From Candidatus Methylomirabilis sp. (GTDB lineage: Bacteria; Methylomirabilota; Methylomirabilia; Methylomirabilales; Methylomirabilaceae): a stretch of DNA of 64,000 nucleotides. Shown here piece by piece: positions 26,947 to 35,623 of this stretch (its first letter is position 1; each line of letters begins with the position of its first letter). Position numbers and translations under genes: made by a program. The stretch lies in the NCBI RefSeq assembly GCF_028716865.1, contig NZ_JAQUOY010000012.1:1-64000 (forward strand), read 5' to 3'. The notes beneath the pieces are model-generated. The model saw only the letters and a program-made list of their open reading frames with translations, was not told where the DNA came from and did no database searches.

Positions 26947-27315
26947 TTACGCGTGACGAGGCGGTGGGGAGGTTGGATCGATTGTGAAGGAGAGAGGGGA
27001 GGGGGCAAGTTGATCGTTGCGTGCCCTGACGGATTCCGGAGGAGCGAAGCGGCAGAGAGGCGGATAATCGATTGGGCTGACCTCAAAATCGCAGTGCGGA
27101 CTCGATGGGGTTGCGGGAGCAGGCCGGTCATCCGGCATTTCATGCGATTCGGAGGCTTGGGAGAACAGGTTGACCTGCCGGTCGTGAACGGGGGACAGGG
27201 TCCCAGGAATGTTCGATACATGGTAGTTGTCAGGATCGACCGCCCAACTATGCAGTGGCGGAAGGGCGATGCACACCAAAAGGAGAGTACGGGCAACGAT
27301 TGACTGAATCTTCAC
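26947..27315 (-). CDS. Small secreted protein upstream of RND efflux genes
   Basis: A 122-residue protein from GTG 27315, with GGGGA about 9 nt upstream. A signal peptide (about 1-26, IVARTLLLVCIALPPLHSWA) is followed by a low-complexity, Pro/His/Asp-rich chain with no recognisable fold. Comparable short periplasmic proteins often precede metal-efflux trios, but I do not recognise this one. The longer frame from 27381 adds an unlikely N-terminus. Confidence 0.5.
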   Translation of the reverse strand: MKIQSIVARTLLLVCIALPPLHSWAVDPDNYHVSNIPGTLSPVHDRQVNLFSQASESHEMPDDRPAPATPSSPHCDFEVSPIDYPPLCRFAPPESVRARNDQLAPSPLSFTIDPTSPPPRHA

Positions 27316-27417
27316 GGCGTATAATCCCCGCGGACCTGGTGCCAACCCTGAACAGCCTTCAAGGCCTTGGGTGGATCTCATAGCTTAGCGCAGTCTATCA
27401 ATCGATCCACCATCGTG

Positions 27418-27533
27418 TCAAGCTAGCACCGCCTCCGTCCCTGCATCTGTGAATTTTCCTCCGGCGACCGGGATGAACTCCCACTCGTAGCGCGCCGGGT
27501 ACAGGGTCAGCTTCAAGACGCCGAACGTCTCAT
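27418..27533 (-). pseudogene. C-terminal remnant of a purple-acid-phosphatase-like gene
   Basis: Reading on from the PASTA gene stop in another frame gives NETFGVLKLTLYPARYEWEF then IPVAGGKFTDAGTEAVLA and a stop at 27418. That is the usual closing beta-sandwich of purple-acid-phosphatase-like metallophosphoesterases (YGVLKLTL...YxWxFxPxxGxxFTDxG). Nothing upstream encodes the rest of the enzyme, and the fragment overlaps the last codons of the PASTA gene, so it looks like the scar of a deletion. Confidence 0.6.
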
Positions 27534-28114
27534 TGTTTCGTACTGTGCTGTTCGAGTAGGCTCAAGGAAGGCGGTGTGAGTACGGGGGGCGGCTCCTCAA
27601 GCGGACCAAGGCTGAGCAGTACAGCAACCGGGCTCCCCCTTCGAACAAGGGCGCCGGCCTCGGGATCCTGGGCGATCACCTCCCCCTTTGGGCGCTCCGA
27701 CGAATGGACCTGCGCCACCCGGCCAAGGGTGAAGCCATAACGCTGCAGGAGCTGCTGCGCCTGGGGTAGCGGCAGTCTAGTCAGGCTGGGGAGTGCGACC
27801 GCGTCGCCCCCCTGACTGATCACCAGACGAACTTCGCTATTCTTTTGTACCCACGAGCCGCTGGCCGGCCGTTGGGACAAGATGGCATCCTTCGGGACCT
27901 GTTCGCTGTACTCCCGGCCGCTTACTTTCGGCTGAAGCCCCTGCCCGCGCAGCAGATCGAGGGCCGCCGTGGAGTCCATTCCGATGACCCGCGGAAGCTG
28001 GACCTTATCCTTTTCGGTAGCAAGCCACACCGTGATGGCGCCGCTCACGACAGCCACAGCGGTGAGGACCAGGGCCCACGCGAGCCCTTTGACCAGCAGA
28101 CGGAGGAGTTTCAT
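27530..28114 (-). CDS. PASTA-domain membrane protein
   Basis: A 194-residue protein with one N-terminal TM helix (about 10-32) and two extracytoplasmic PASTA repeats (about 38-103 and 105-170; for example VIGMDSTAALDLLRGQGLQP and DPEAGALVRRGSPVAVLLSL). PASTA domains bind peptidoglycan fragments; here no kinase or penicillin-binding domain is attached. Its ATG overlaps the rsmB stop (ATGA), so it is the last gene of the fmt-rsmB operon. The final residues coincide with the phosphatase remnant, so the original C-terminus may have been altered. Confidence 0.82.
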   Translation of the reverse strand: MKLLRLLVKGLAWALVLTAVAVVSGAITVWLATEKDKVQLPRVIGMDSTAALDLLRGQGLQPKVSGREYSEQVPKDAILSQRPASGSWVQKNSEVRLVISQGGDAVALPSLTRLPLPQAQQLLQRYGFTLGRVAQVHSSERPKGEVIAQDPEAGALVRRGSPVAVLLSLGPLEEPPPVLTPPSLSLLEQHSTKQ

Positions 28115-29514
28115 CTGTTGCCTCTGCGCAGTCGAATAGTATAGAAGCCATCAATTCTGTGGCGGTGCGGCCAGGTGCGAATAGCGCCCTTGGAATCGAT
28201 CAGCTTTGCAACCGTGGCTGGAAGGCTGCCGGAGGGGTCGGCGATGGTAAACTCCGGGAAGTCACGCAGGAACGTCTCGACCACGGCGTCGGTCTCCTCT
28301 GGTTCAAGCGAACAGGTGCTGTAAACCAGGAAGCCTCCAGGTTTGAGGATCGGTGCGACACCATGAAGCAGCTCACGTTGCAGGTGTGCCAGGGCTGCCA
28401 AGCCCGCCTCTTGCTGCTGCCACCTTCGCTCGGGATGGCGTCTGAGGGTGCCGAGGCCGCTGCATGGCGCATCGACCAAAATCCTGTCCACCTGGCGCGT
28501 GAATAACTGCGCGGCCTGTCTGGCATCGGCCTGGACCGGGGAGACTCGATCGAGACCCAGGCGTGCCTTGGCCTCTTGGAGGCGTCGGTGGGCGCGAGCA
28601 CTCGGGTCGAGCGCAATGACTCGGCCTTTTCCGGCGAGTTGACCCAGAATCAAGGCCGTTTTCCCGCCGCCGCCGGCACAGGCATCCAATACGACGTCGC
28701 CGGGCTGGGGATCCAGCAGGAGGACCGGTAGGGCCGCCGCCTCGTCCATCGGGAAGTACCAGCCGTCCGCGAATGCCGGATCGCGCAGCGCCTCAGCGCC
28801 ATCTTTGAGGTGAAAGGCGCCAGGGACGAACCGGCCCGGCGTCACCGATCCCGAGATCTTGGAGAGGCGCTCCTGGACCTCCTCGGGCTGACGCTTGAGG
28901 CGGTTGACCATAACCGACAGCGCCGGGGTGTCGTTGTTGGCTTGCAAAAGCGCTTCGGTCTCTTCGGTCCCCAGCCGCTTCAGCCACCGGGCAACCAGCC
29001 ACGGCGGGTGCGACCAGCGCGCCGCGAGGGCGCCGACCGGATCGTCGGACGGATCAGAAAAGTGGATCGTGGCATGGCGCTCCAGCAATCGACGCAAGAT
29101 CGCATTGACGAAGGCTTTAGCGACAGGCTTGAGGTGGCTGCGCATGACTGCTTGAGTCAGGGCGACGGTCTCGTTCACGGCGGCATAGGCCGGTATGCGC
29201 GTCAAGAAGAGGATCTGGTAGGCGCCAAGGCGCAGCAAACGGCGCAGCGCCGGATCGACCCTGTCCCAGGGGCGGTCGGTCACGGCGGCCAACAGGTAAT
29301 CGAGACGACCCTGCCAGCGGAGGACGCCGTACGTCAGCTCGGTTGCCAGCGCCCGATCCTGTGACGAAAGGCGCGAACGCTTCAGCCTGGCGTCCAGCAA
29401 CAGGCTGGCGTAAGCCTGCTGTTCCTCCACCTGGGTCAATATCTCAAGTGCGAGACGCCGCGCGTTGATTGGCGCAGCACTAGAGCGAGCCAAAGATGTC
29501 ACCGATGCGGACAC
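28111..29514 (-). CDS. rsmB: 16S rRNA (cytosine-967-C5)-methyltransferase
   Basis: A 467-residue cytoplasmic rRNA methyltransferase: N-terminal NusB-like RNA-binding domain (about 15-150), then a Rossmann methyltransferase with the SAM site DACAGGGGKT, the cysteine motif VDAPCSGLG and the catalytic-cysteine motif STCSLEPEE. By comparison with the duplicated fragment at 36675-36845, the ancestral ATG (before HARRLAFEIL) has become ATC here. The likely start is GTG 29514, which lies inside a remnant of fmt and has GAGGGG upstream, adding about 17 residues. Confidence 0.92.
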   Translation of the reverse strand: MSASVTSLARSSAAPINARRLALEILTQVEEQQAYASLLLDARLKRSRLSSQDRALATELTYGVLRWQGRLDYLLAAVTDRPWDRVDPALRRLLRLGAYQILFLTRIPAYAAVNETVALTQAVMRSHLKPVAKAFVNAILRRLLERHATIHFSDPSDDPVGALAARWSHPPWLVARWLKRLGTEETEALLQANNDTPALSVMVNRLKRQPEEVQERLSKISGSVTPGRFVPGAFHLKDGAEALRDPAFADGWYFPMDEAAALPVLLLDPQPGDVVLDACAGGGGKTALILGQLAGKGRVIALDPSARAHRRLQEAKARLGLDRVSPVQADARQAAQLFTRQVDRILVDAPCSGLGTLRRHPERRWQQQEAGLAALAHLQRELLHGVAPILKPGGFLVYSTCSLEPEETDAVVETFLRDFPEFTIADPSGSLPATVAKLIDSKGAIRTWPHRHRIDGFYTIRLRRGNR

Positions 29515-29655
29515 GGTATCCCCTCGCGAACTCTACAGCCGTCATAGCGTGCCGGTTCTCCGGTTGCACCTGGGACCGTCACAGACCCCCCTGTCCGAAG
29601 CCAATTGGCGAACCGACCCAGCATCGGATCGGCCACGAGCGTTCTCACATCGACC
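29480..29655 (-). pseudogene. Fused remnants of Mut7-C 5' end and fmt 3' end
   Basis: 29480-29606 (minus) corresponds to the end of fmt: GYRVRIGDIFGSL and stop, matching GYRVKPGDLFGSP of the intact gene at 36856. 29607-29655 matches the start of the Mut7-C gene (VADPMLGRFANW versus VADAMLGRLAKW at 38255). The parts in between are missing. The rest of the gap, 29656-30008, has no gene that I can support and presumably holds the promoter of the island. Confidence 0.8.
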
Positions 29656-30008
29656 TCTAATGCCTAAGATAGCATAAGCCCTGTGTGCTCATGAGGCGGA
29701 AATCGAAAAACCAAGTCCTAGGGGACATGATCTTTTGGGGGAGGGGGAAATGTGCATCTTTGGGTGGCGCTCGCGCAATAGTGCCTTGTCGGAAGAACGC
29801 GCTCCTGATAACATCTCTAGTCCGAAATGTGGAGGTCAGGGCCAACGTCGGCCAAGCTGATTACCATATTTCATGTACGTGTAGATCAACGTTGCCTGAT
29901 ATCTGAACTTGAGCGCGGTGTGCTGCTTGATGATGATGACCTGTGATGGGCAAGTGGCGCATCGTGAAATGATATCACATTGGGGCTATGTAAGGGTGTG
30001 CTAGCCTG

Positions 30009-30827
30009 ATGAGCGACTGTATGGCCTACCAACCACTGAGAGGACAGAAGGCCCTTGTGACCGGGGCCAACTCGGGAATCGGGGAGGGCGTAGCCCGAGC
30101 TCTGGCTGCAGCCGGCGCAGCAGTGGCGATCAACTACATTACGAACGCTGAGGTCGCCTATGCGATTGTGAACGAACTTCAAGCGAGCGGAGTTGACGCA
30201 ATGGCCATCCGGGCTGACGTGTCCAAAGAGGACGAGGTTCGAGCGCTGTTTCGGGACGTATTTGCCGCCTGGGGGACCCTCGACATCCTGGTAAACAATG
30301 CGGGGGTCCATCGCGATGCGTCAATCACCGAGATGACTCTAGACCAATGGGAATTCGTGCTACGAGTGAACCTGACCGGGATGTTCCTCTGTGCACGCGA
30401 AGCAGCTCGTGAGATGATTCGGCGAGGGGTTCGGCCTGAGATCTCGCGGGCGGCAGGGAAAATTATCTGCATTTCGTCCGTGCAAGAGAAGATCCCATGG
30501 GCGGGCCGGGTCAACTACACGGCTTCAAAGGGGGGCGTAAAGCTTCTGATGCAATCCTTGGCAAAGGAGCTGGCACCGCACCGGATCAGGGTCAATTCGA
30601 TCGCTCCCGGTGCTGTCCAGACGCGAAATAACCGCCGCACCCACGAAACGCAAGAAGAATTAGAACGGTTGCTGAGGCTGATTCCTCACGGACGCATCGG
30701 ACTCCCTGAGGATATTGGGAAAGCGGCTGTATGGCTCGCCTCCGATGACTCGGACTATGTCCTTGGCCATACCCTCTTCGTCGATGGCGGTATGACGCTA
30801 TATCCAGAGATCGGTAGCGGAGCCTAG
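30009..30827 (+). CDS. Short-chain dehydrogenase/reductase, glucose-1-dehydrogenase-like
   Basis: A 272-residue NAD(P)-dependent oxidoreductase with a complete classical SDR set: cofactor motif TGANSGIG (18-25), NNAG (about 96-99), catalytic Ser in ISS and Tyr/Lys in YTASKGG, then a C-terminal VDGGM. The closest look is to glucose/sugar 1-dehydrogenases. It is the first gene of a plus-strand island whose other products act on sugars, so a sugar substrate is plausible but not shown. The gap to the next gene is 4 bp. Confidence 0.87.
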   Translation: MSDCMAYQPLRGQKALVTGANSGIGEGVARALAAAGAAVAINYITNAEVAYAIVNELQASGVDAMAIRADVSKEDEVRALFRDVFAAWGTLDILVNNAGVHRDASITEMTLDQWEFVLRVNLTGMFLCAREAAREMIRRGVRPEISRAAGKIICISSVQEKIPWAGRVNYTASKGGVKLLMQSLAKELAPHRIRVNSIAPGAVQTRNNRRTHETQEELERLLRLIPHGRIGLPEDIGKAAVWLASDDSDYVLGHTLFVDGGMTLYPEIGSGA

Positions 30828-30831
30828 ACAA

Positions 30832-32922
30832 ATGAACCTGGGAATCGTTACGCCGCAACTCAGCCAATACGGAGGTTCGGAGATTTTCCTCTTGGAGTGC
30901 CTGAAAAGGTGGCAGGAGGAACTTGAGATAACGGTGTATACCCCCTCTTTCAGCAAGACACTGCTCAAGGAATTTGGAATAAGTAATAATGTAAGGGTGA
31001 TCCCTCTTCCTTCCGGGGGGAGGAGCAGAGATGCTTTTTTCTACGACACCGTCATCCTCCCTCGGATCTGGGAACAGAAGATCCTTTCGCACGATCTCTA
31101 CTTTCTTTACTTATTTCCCACGCACTTCATCCACCGAAAGCCCTCCATCTGGTTCGCGCCTGAACCTCTTAGAGCAGCCTACGACCTGAGACATCTTAAC
31201 AGTTCGAGCGAACGAGAGATTGACGTCCATTTTTATCCTAACTTACACTATGACAGGGTCAGGGTTTCTGAGCTTGACGTGCTCTTACACATCATCGAGA
31301 AGCTTGACTCTACTCCCACCTTCGACCGGTTGGCCACCAATAGCCAGTCCATGGCCAGATATCTTGAAAATATCTATGGACGGAAACCTGACCGGATCGT
31401 GTATCCCGGAGTCAATCTACGCATTCCAACTTTCCCACCTCCTGTTTCCGAGCAGATTCTCTCTGTGGGGAGGTTGTGGAGGCACAAGAGGGTGGACCTC
31501 ATCGTTAGGGCCCTCTCGCTTCTGCCTAAGGGTGAGTTGGCCATTGTCGGTGAAGGTCCGGAAAAGCTGAGCCTAAAGAGCTTGGCGCAAAATCTGGGCC
31601 TCAACGGCAGGGTAAAGTTCCTTGGACAGGTCACCCAAAAACGTCTAGAGGAGCTGTACGCAAGATGCGTACTGTGCGTATACACCCCCGTGCGGGAGCC
31701 CTTTGGAATTGTACCCCTGGAGGCTGCGGCAGCCGGAAGACCAGTGGTGGCCACCGAAGGTGGGGGCTACAGCGAGATCCTCAACGAATCGTGTGCCCGC
31801 TTTGTGCCACCAACGCCGGAAGGGATCGCTAAGGGGATGGAGGCCATCATTGAGGATCGTGCGCTTGCGCGAAGGATGGGCGAAGCGGGAAGAAAGATCG
31901 CTGCCCGGTACACCTGGGATCGTACAGCGGCTGACCTGCTTGGATTTTTCCGAGAAACCACTCGCAATGGCGGCAAGAAGAAGATCCGGCGCAAGACCCT
32001 GCTAGGGGCTCATTATTACCCATGGTACCGTGCCGGGAGGAATCCTGAGCATTGGAACGAGAACCAGGAGTTCGCCGCCGTCACAGACTTCCCCATCGAT
32101 GGGCCCTACTCCTCCGATAATGACGCTCTTGTCCATCGCCATCTGACTCTAGCCCTGAATTCCGGGCTCGACTTCCTTGTGGTGAACTGGCAGGTCACCT
32201 TCACGGGACTCAATCCCACTGAAGTCGCCGCTACCAGAAGACTCTTTAATGCGGTCGAAGAAAAGGGCTACCCGATATCGATTGCGATCCTCCTTGCTAT
32301 TAACGCCGACGATCCCAGGGTCATTGGCAGTGCCCTCCGGACTATCCGAAAGGAGTTCATTCCATTACCAGCCTACCAGCGGTTTCGCAAGCGGCCTCTC
32401 ATCTGGTATTACCTTAGCAATCCCTTTATTGGGTATTTTTTTTATCACTACCACGATCTGATTGATCTGAATCGCGGCTGTTACCCTGTGGCCACGGGCG
32501 CTCTGGCCTACAATAAGTTCCTCCCGGGGCTCCTCAGGCAATTCTTCAATGGATGGTGTCTGTACTCTCCACTACAAGTGGGACCAAAAAAGATCCGGGA
32601 ATCAATATGGCGGGACACGTATAGGGACTTCTCCGAGGCTGGGGGCCTTATTCGGGTATTTACCGTCTGCCCGGGGTATGATGACTCATCTCTTACTTCC
32701 GCCCAGAACAAAAGGAGTACGTACCGCATCCTACCTCGAGAAGGCGCCCGGACCTATCAGAGGATGCAAAAAATTGCGTTAGAGCTCACCCCTTCCCCAG
32801 ACTTCGTTGTCGTTACTAGCTTTAATGAATTCCACGAGAACACGCACATAGAGCCTTCAGAGCAGTTCGGGGACGTCTACCTGAAGTTGACGCGGGCCTT
32901 CAAGGAAGCATTGAGAAAGTAA
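30832..32922 (+). CDS. GT4 glycosyltransferase fused to GH99-like (WbsX) domain
   Basis: A 696-residue two-part enzyme. Residues 1-380 form a GT-B fold glycosyltransferase of family 4, with an SVGRLWRHKRVDLIVRAL segment and the EPFGIVPLE (ExxxxxxxE) nucleotide-sugar motif. Residues about 390-696 begin LGAHYYPWYRAG and continue with DFLVVNWQ and TSFNEFHENTHIEP, typical of GH99-like/WbsX proteins found in O-antigen and capsule loci. Having a sugar-adding and a potential sugar-cleaving domain in one chain is unusual. It is cytoplasmic by appearance (no signal peptide). Confidence 0.85.
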   Translation: MNLGIVTPQLSQYGGSEIFLLECLKRWQEELEITVYTPSFSKTLLKEFGISNNVRVIPLPSGGRSRDAFFYDTVILPRIWEQKILSHDLYFLYLFPTHFIHRKPSIWFAPEPLRAAYDLRHLNSSSEREIDVHFYPNLHYDRVRVSELDVLLHIIEKLDSTPTFDRLATNSQSMARYLENIYGRKPDRIVYPGVNLRIPTFPPPVSEQILSVGRLWRHKRVDLIVRALSLLPKGELAIVGEGPEKLSLKSLAQNLGLNGRVKFLGQVTQKRLEELYARCVLCVYTPVREPFGIVPLEAAAAGRPVVATEGGGYSEILNESCARFVPPTPEGIAKGMEAIIEDRALARRMGEAGRKIAARYTWDRTAADLLGFFRETTRNGGKKKIRRKTLLGAHYYPWYRAGRNPEHWNENQEFAAVTDFPIDGPYSSDNDALVHRHLTLALNSGLDFLVVNWQVTFTGLNPTEVAATRRLFNAVEEKGYPISIAILLAINADDPRVIGSALRTIRKEFIPLPAYQRFRKRPLIWYYLSNPFIGYFFYHYHDLIDLNRGCYPVATGALAYNKFLPGLLRQFFNGWCLYSPLQVGPKKIRESIWRDTYRDFSEAGGLIRVFTVCPGYDDSSLTSAQNKRSTYRILPREGARTYQRMQKIALELTPSPDFVVVTSFNEFHENTHIEPSEQFGDVYLKLTRAFKEALRK

Positions 32923-32923
32923 G

Positions 32924-34510
32924 ATGAGGAGGTCCATACGACAACAGGTGCGGAGGGGCATCATTTATACCCACGGCCTTCCTGTGCTCGGTACGCTCTA
33001 CCGCAAGGGGTGTCACCTAGGGACATGGGTGGTGGGGCGGCGACTGGTACGAATGCGAGGCGTGGAAAGCGTATTTCTACGGCACAGCCACCCCTCTTCC
33101 CCGATGTTCGTACCCGGACAGAGCGACCTGGATCTCACGCTGGTCTTCGAAGATGAGGCGGCTGAAGATCCATTCAAGATCAGGGAATGTTCCATGGAAA
33201 TCGAGAATCTTAGTCGCCTGTTCTTTTTTGTCTGGCCTCCTGATGTCAGATATATATCGAGGAGCGATCTTTCTCAGTATGTTGCCTCGCCTTGGTCTCC
33301 GGAAGTCCTCTGTCAACCTGGGGATTGGATCTTGCTCGCCGGAAAGGAAATAAGGAATGAGAGATCCCATTTTGTCCTCCCTGATCAGATCCCCTGGCAC
33401 CCGGAGTTCAACAAATGGTGGGGGAATATCCTCCAGTCCGATATATTTGCACTGCACAACAGCTTAGACATACGGTATATGCGGGCCTTCTACCGCGCGG
33501 CCTTGAAAAGCCAGCTCCATCTGCAGGCCGCGAGGGGGATGGTGACTGGAAGAGATGGGGGATATCTGAAAGACAGGATACCGTTAGCGCAATTCATCAG
33601 TGATCCTGATCTGGCGGCTATCCTGACAGACCTCAAAGAGCGGAACTTCTGGGCGGAGGACGCCGACAACCTGAAATCTCAGATTCTTCAAGCAGTTCTT
33701 CTCACCGTCGGAGACTTCTACGGTGACTGGAAGGCCCATCCAGAGAACATCAAGGAAACGTCAATCCATCCTCGATCTACGGAGGAGCCACACAGATCGT
33801 ACTATGAGGAACTGAAACGCAGAATACAGAGACAGTCTGCACTCACCTCGATTCTGGAGGCGGCAGTCGCCTATCCCTCTCCTCACTGGTACCCGTATGA
33901 GTACCAAGTTGATCTCATCTGTCGGGACGGACTCTCGCCGGATGATTTCACGAAAGGGGTCAGGGCCCTCAGGCTTGGTTTCGGAGGGAGGACGTTTGCG
34001 ATTGGGGCTGCTAATGCCCAGGTCACCATCACCCTGAACAGCATCTATCGGCATCCTTTGTACTTCCTGGGTTTGCCCTTTCCCTTTCTCAGAGAGCATA
34101 TCCAGGAATTTGGGGCTGTGGTTTATGGAGCTCCGATAGAGGCTAATCGGGGGACCTTCAGCCGCGCCGACTTGACCCAATGGTGCCGCATGTATCTCCC
34201 TTTTCATGAGTTCAATTTCAAGTGTCGCCCTGAGTACTTTTCCAAAGATTGTAATTACTACCAACTAGCCAGCCTTCATCTTTTCCTCGAGACCGGTGAG
34301 ATCCTGACCGACCCGCCTCAGATCCGGCAGGCGTACCTGGATCGATTTGTAACAGGGGATCGGGACAGGGCAGTCCTGGACTATTATTATCTCCACCGGG
34401 CCGCCACCCCGGCTTCTTCAGACCTGTATGCTGACGCCTTTACTTTTGTGTCCGATCAATATAGGAGGGTGAAATCACTGTTAATGGAGAGCACTGGGGC
34501 AACTCCTTGA
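32924..34510 (+). CDS. Nucleotidyltransferase-like protein of unknown function
   Basis: A 528-residue cytoplasmic protein. Near the N-terminus, PMFVPGQSDLDLTLVFED resembles the GSxxSDxDL metal-binding motif of pol-beta-type nucleotidyltransferases, with the second acidic residue where expected. The remaining 450 residues are soluble, helical-looking and match nothing I recognise. It follows the fusion gene after one base and is part of the same transcript as the glycosyltransferases and the HprK-like kinase, so modification of a sugar, lipid or peptide by nucleotidyl transfer is a working idea. Confidence 0.6.
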   Translation: MRRSIRQQVRRGIIYTHGLPVLGTLYRKGCHLGTWVVGRRLVRMRGVESVFLRHSHPSSPMFVPGQSDLDLTLVFEDEAAEDPFKIRECSMEIENLSRLFFFVWPPDVRYISRSDLSQYVASPWSPEVLCQPGDWILLAGKEIRNERSHFVLPDQIPWHPEFNKWWGNILQSDIFALHNSLDIRYMRAFYRAALKSQLHLQAARGMVTGRDGGYLKDRIPLAQFISDPDLAAILTDLKERNFWAEDADNLKSQILQAVLLTVGDFYGDWKAHPENIKETSIHPRSTEEPHRSYYEELKRRIQRQSALTSILEAAVAYPSPHWYPYEYQVDLICRDGLSPDDFTKGVRALRLGFGGRTFAIGAANAQVTITLNSIYRHPLYFLGLPFPFLREHIQEFGAVVYGAPIEANRGTFSRADLTQWCRMYLPFHEFNFKCRPEYFSKDCNYYQLASLHLFLETGEILTDPPQIRQAYLDRFVTGDRDRAVLDYYYLHRAATPASSDLYADAFTFVSDQYRRVKSLLMESTGATP

Positions 34511-34558
34511 CCCTTCGAACCAGCGACTGGATTTGAGCACATCAGAAGAGGAGACGTT

Positions 34559-34660
34559 GTGGAGAATGTGATTCTCGACGAGAAGAAATTGGGTCAGGGC
34601 TGGTTTACCACCGAAATTGGCACGCGCGGAAAGCTCTTTCGTTGGACCTCAGCGCAATGA
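34559..34660 (+). pseudogene. 33-codon truncated frame between island genes
   Basis: GTG 34559 has AGGAG just upstream and opens a frame reading VENVILDEKKLGQGW, FTTEIGTRGKLFRWTSAQ, then stop. The spacing of W, G and FRWTSA looks like the opening of a larger domain seen in sugar-related proteins, cut short. It occupies most of the 153-bp gap before the GT2 gene. I regard it as a remnant. Confidence 0.35.
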
Positions 34661-34663
34661 TCT

Positions 34664-35560
34664 TTGGAGGGCATTCGTCTGATCTCCGTCGTCATCCCCT
34701 CCTATAACATGCGGGCTACCATTCGCCACTGTCTCCGGTCGGTTCTCGACCAAGACCTTGAGGCCCAGTGCGAGATCATCGTGGTGGACAGCTCGAGTGA
34801 CGGGACCGATGACGTCATCCGACTGGAGTTTCCCCAAGTACTCTTGCTTCGTCTGGAAGGGCAGACATCGGTTGGGCAGGCGCGTAATGTGGGCGTGGAC
34901 AAAGCCTCTGGCAGCTTTGTAGCTTTTACGGACGCCGATTGCATCGTTGCCAGGGATTGGCTGCGGCGGATGCTCTGGCGACATCGAGAAGGGGCGTATG
35001 CTGCCGTCGGCGGATCCATCGCCAACGGTACTCCCTGGAGCCTCGTAGGCTCAGCGGAGCACCTCTTCGAGTTCAACGAGTTTCTCCCTCAGGCTCCGGA
35101 GCGGCTGGTGGACAACATCCCCACCTGCAACATCTGCTACCGCCGGAGCGCGCTAGATAGAGCGCGATTCGACGTTGGGCTGGAGGGGGCAAATCTAGGG
35201 GCCGAAGACCTGATCTTGAACTGGGGTCTGACGCGAAGCGGCTTGAAACTACTGTTCGATCCCGCGATCCGAGTGATCCACCTGAACCGGACCCGTCTGC
35301 ACTCTTTCCTGCGCCACCAGCACCTGCTTGGGCAGAGCTCGTGCTGGGCCCGGAAACGCACCGACCTCCCAGGTAGAATCTTTGCCGACTACCCGCTGCT
35401 TGGGCTGGTGTTGCCTATAGTCCGCTTGGCCAGGATCAGTTTCAGGCTTTGCCGATTCGATAGGATTGAAACGCTGCGCTTCCTGGCCCTTTCCCCGCTG
35501 ATCCTTATGGGGGCCTCGGTGTGGGCGGCCGGCTTCATGCGCGAGGGGTTCCGACGGTAA
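34664..35560 (+). CDS. Family 2 glycosyltransferase
   Basis: A 298-residue GT-A glycosyltransferase: nucleotide-binding start (SVVIPSYNMRATIRHCL), DSSSDGT, the DxD-type metal motif FTDADC (about residue 90), and an acceptor-site segment GAEDLILNW. A hydrophobic C-terminus (about 240-290) may associate with the membrane. The start used is TTG 34664; no good ribosome site supports it and no in-frame ATG exists nearby, so the start is uncertain. The product and acceptor are unknown; the neighbours indicate a surface polysaccharide or modified lipid. Confidence 0.88.
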   Translation: MEGIRLISVVIPSYNMRATIRHCLRSVLDQDLEAQCEIIVVDSSSDGTDDVIRLEFPQVLLLRLEGQTSVGQARNVGVDKASGSFVAFTDADCIVARDWLRRMLWRHREGAYAAVGGSIANGTPWSLVGSAEHLFEFNEFLPQAPERLVDNIPTCNICYRRSALDRARFDVGLEGANLGAEDLILNWGLTRSGLKLLFDPAIRVIHLNRTRLHSFLRHQHLLGQSSCWARKRTDLPGRIFADYPLLGLVLPIVRLARISFRLCRFDRIETLRFLALSPLILMGASVWAAGFMREGFRR

Positions 35561-35623
35561 GCCCTGGAGTGATGGCTAGCCAGAGGTTGAAATTATAGGT
35601 GTGATTTGTCCAGGATTCGAACG

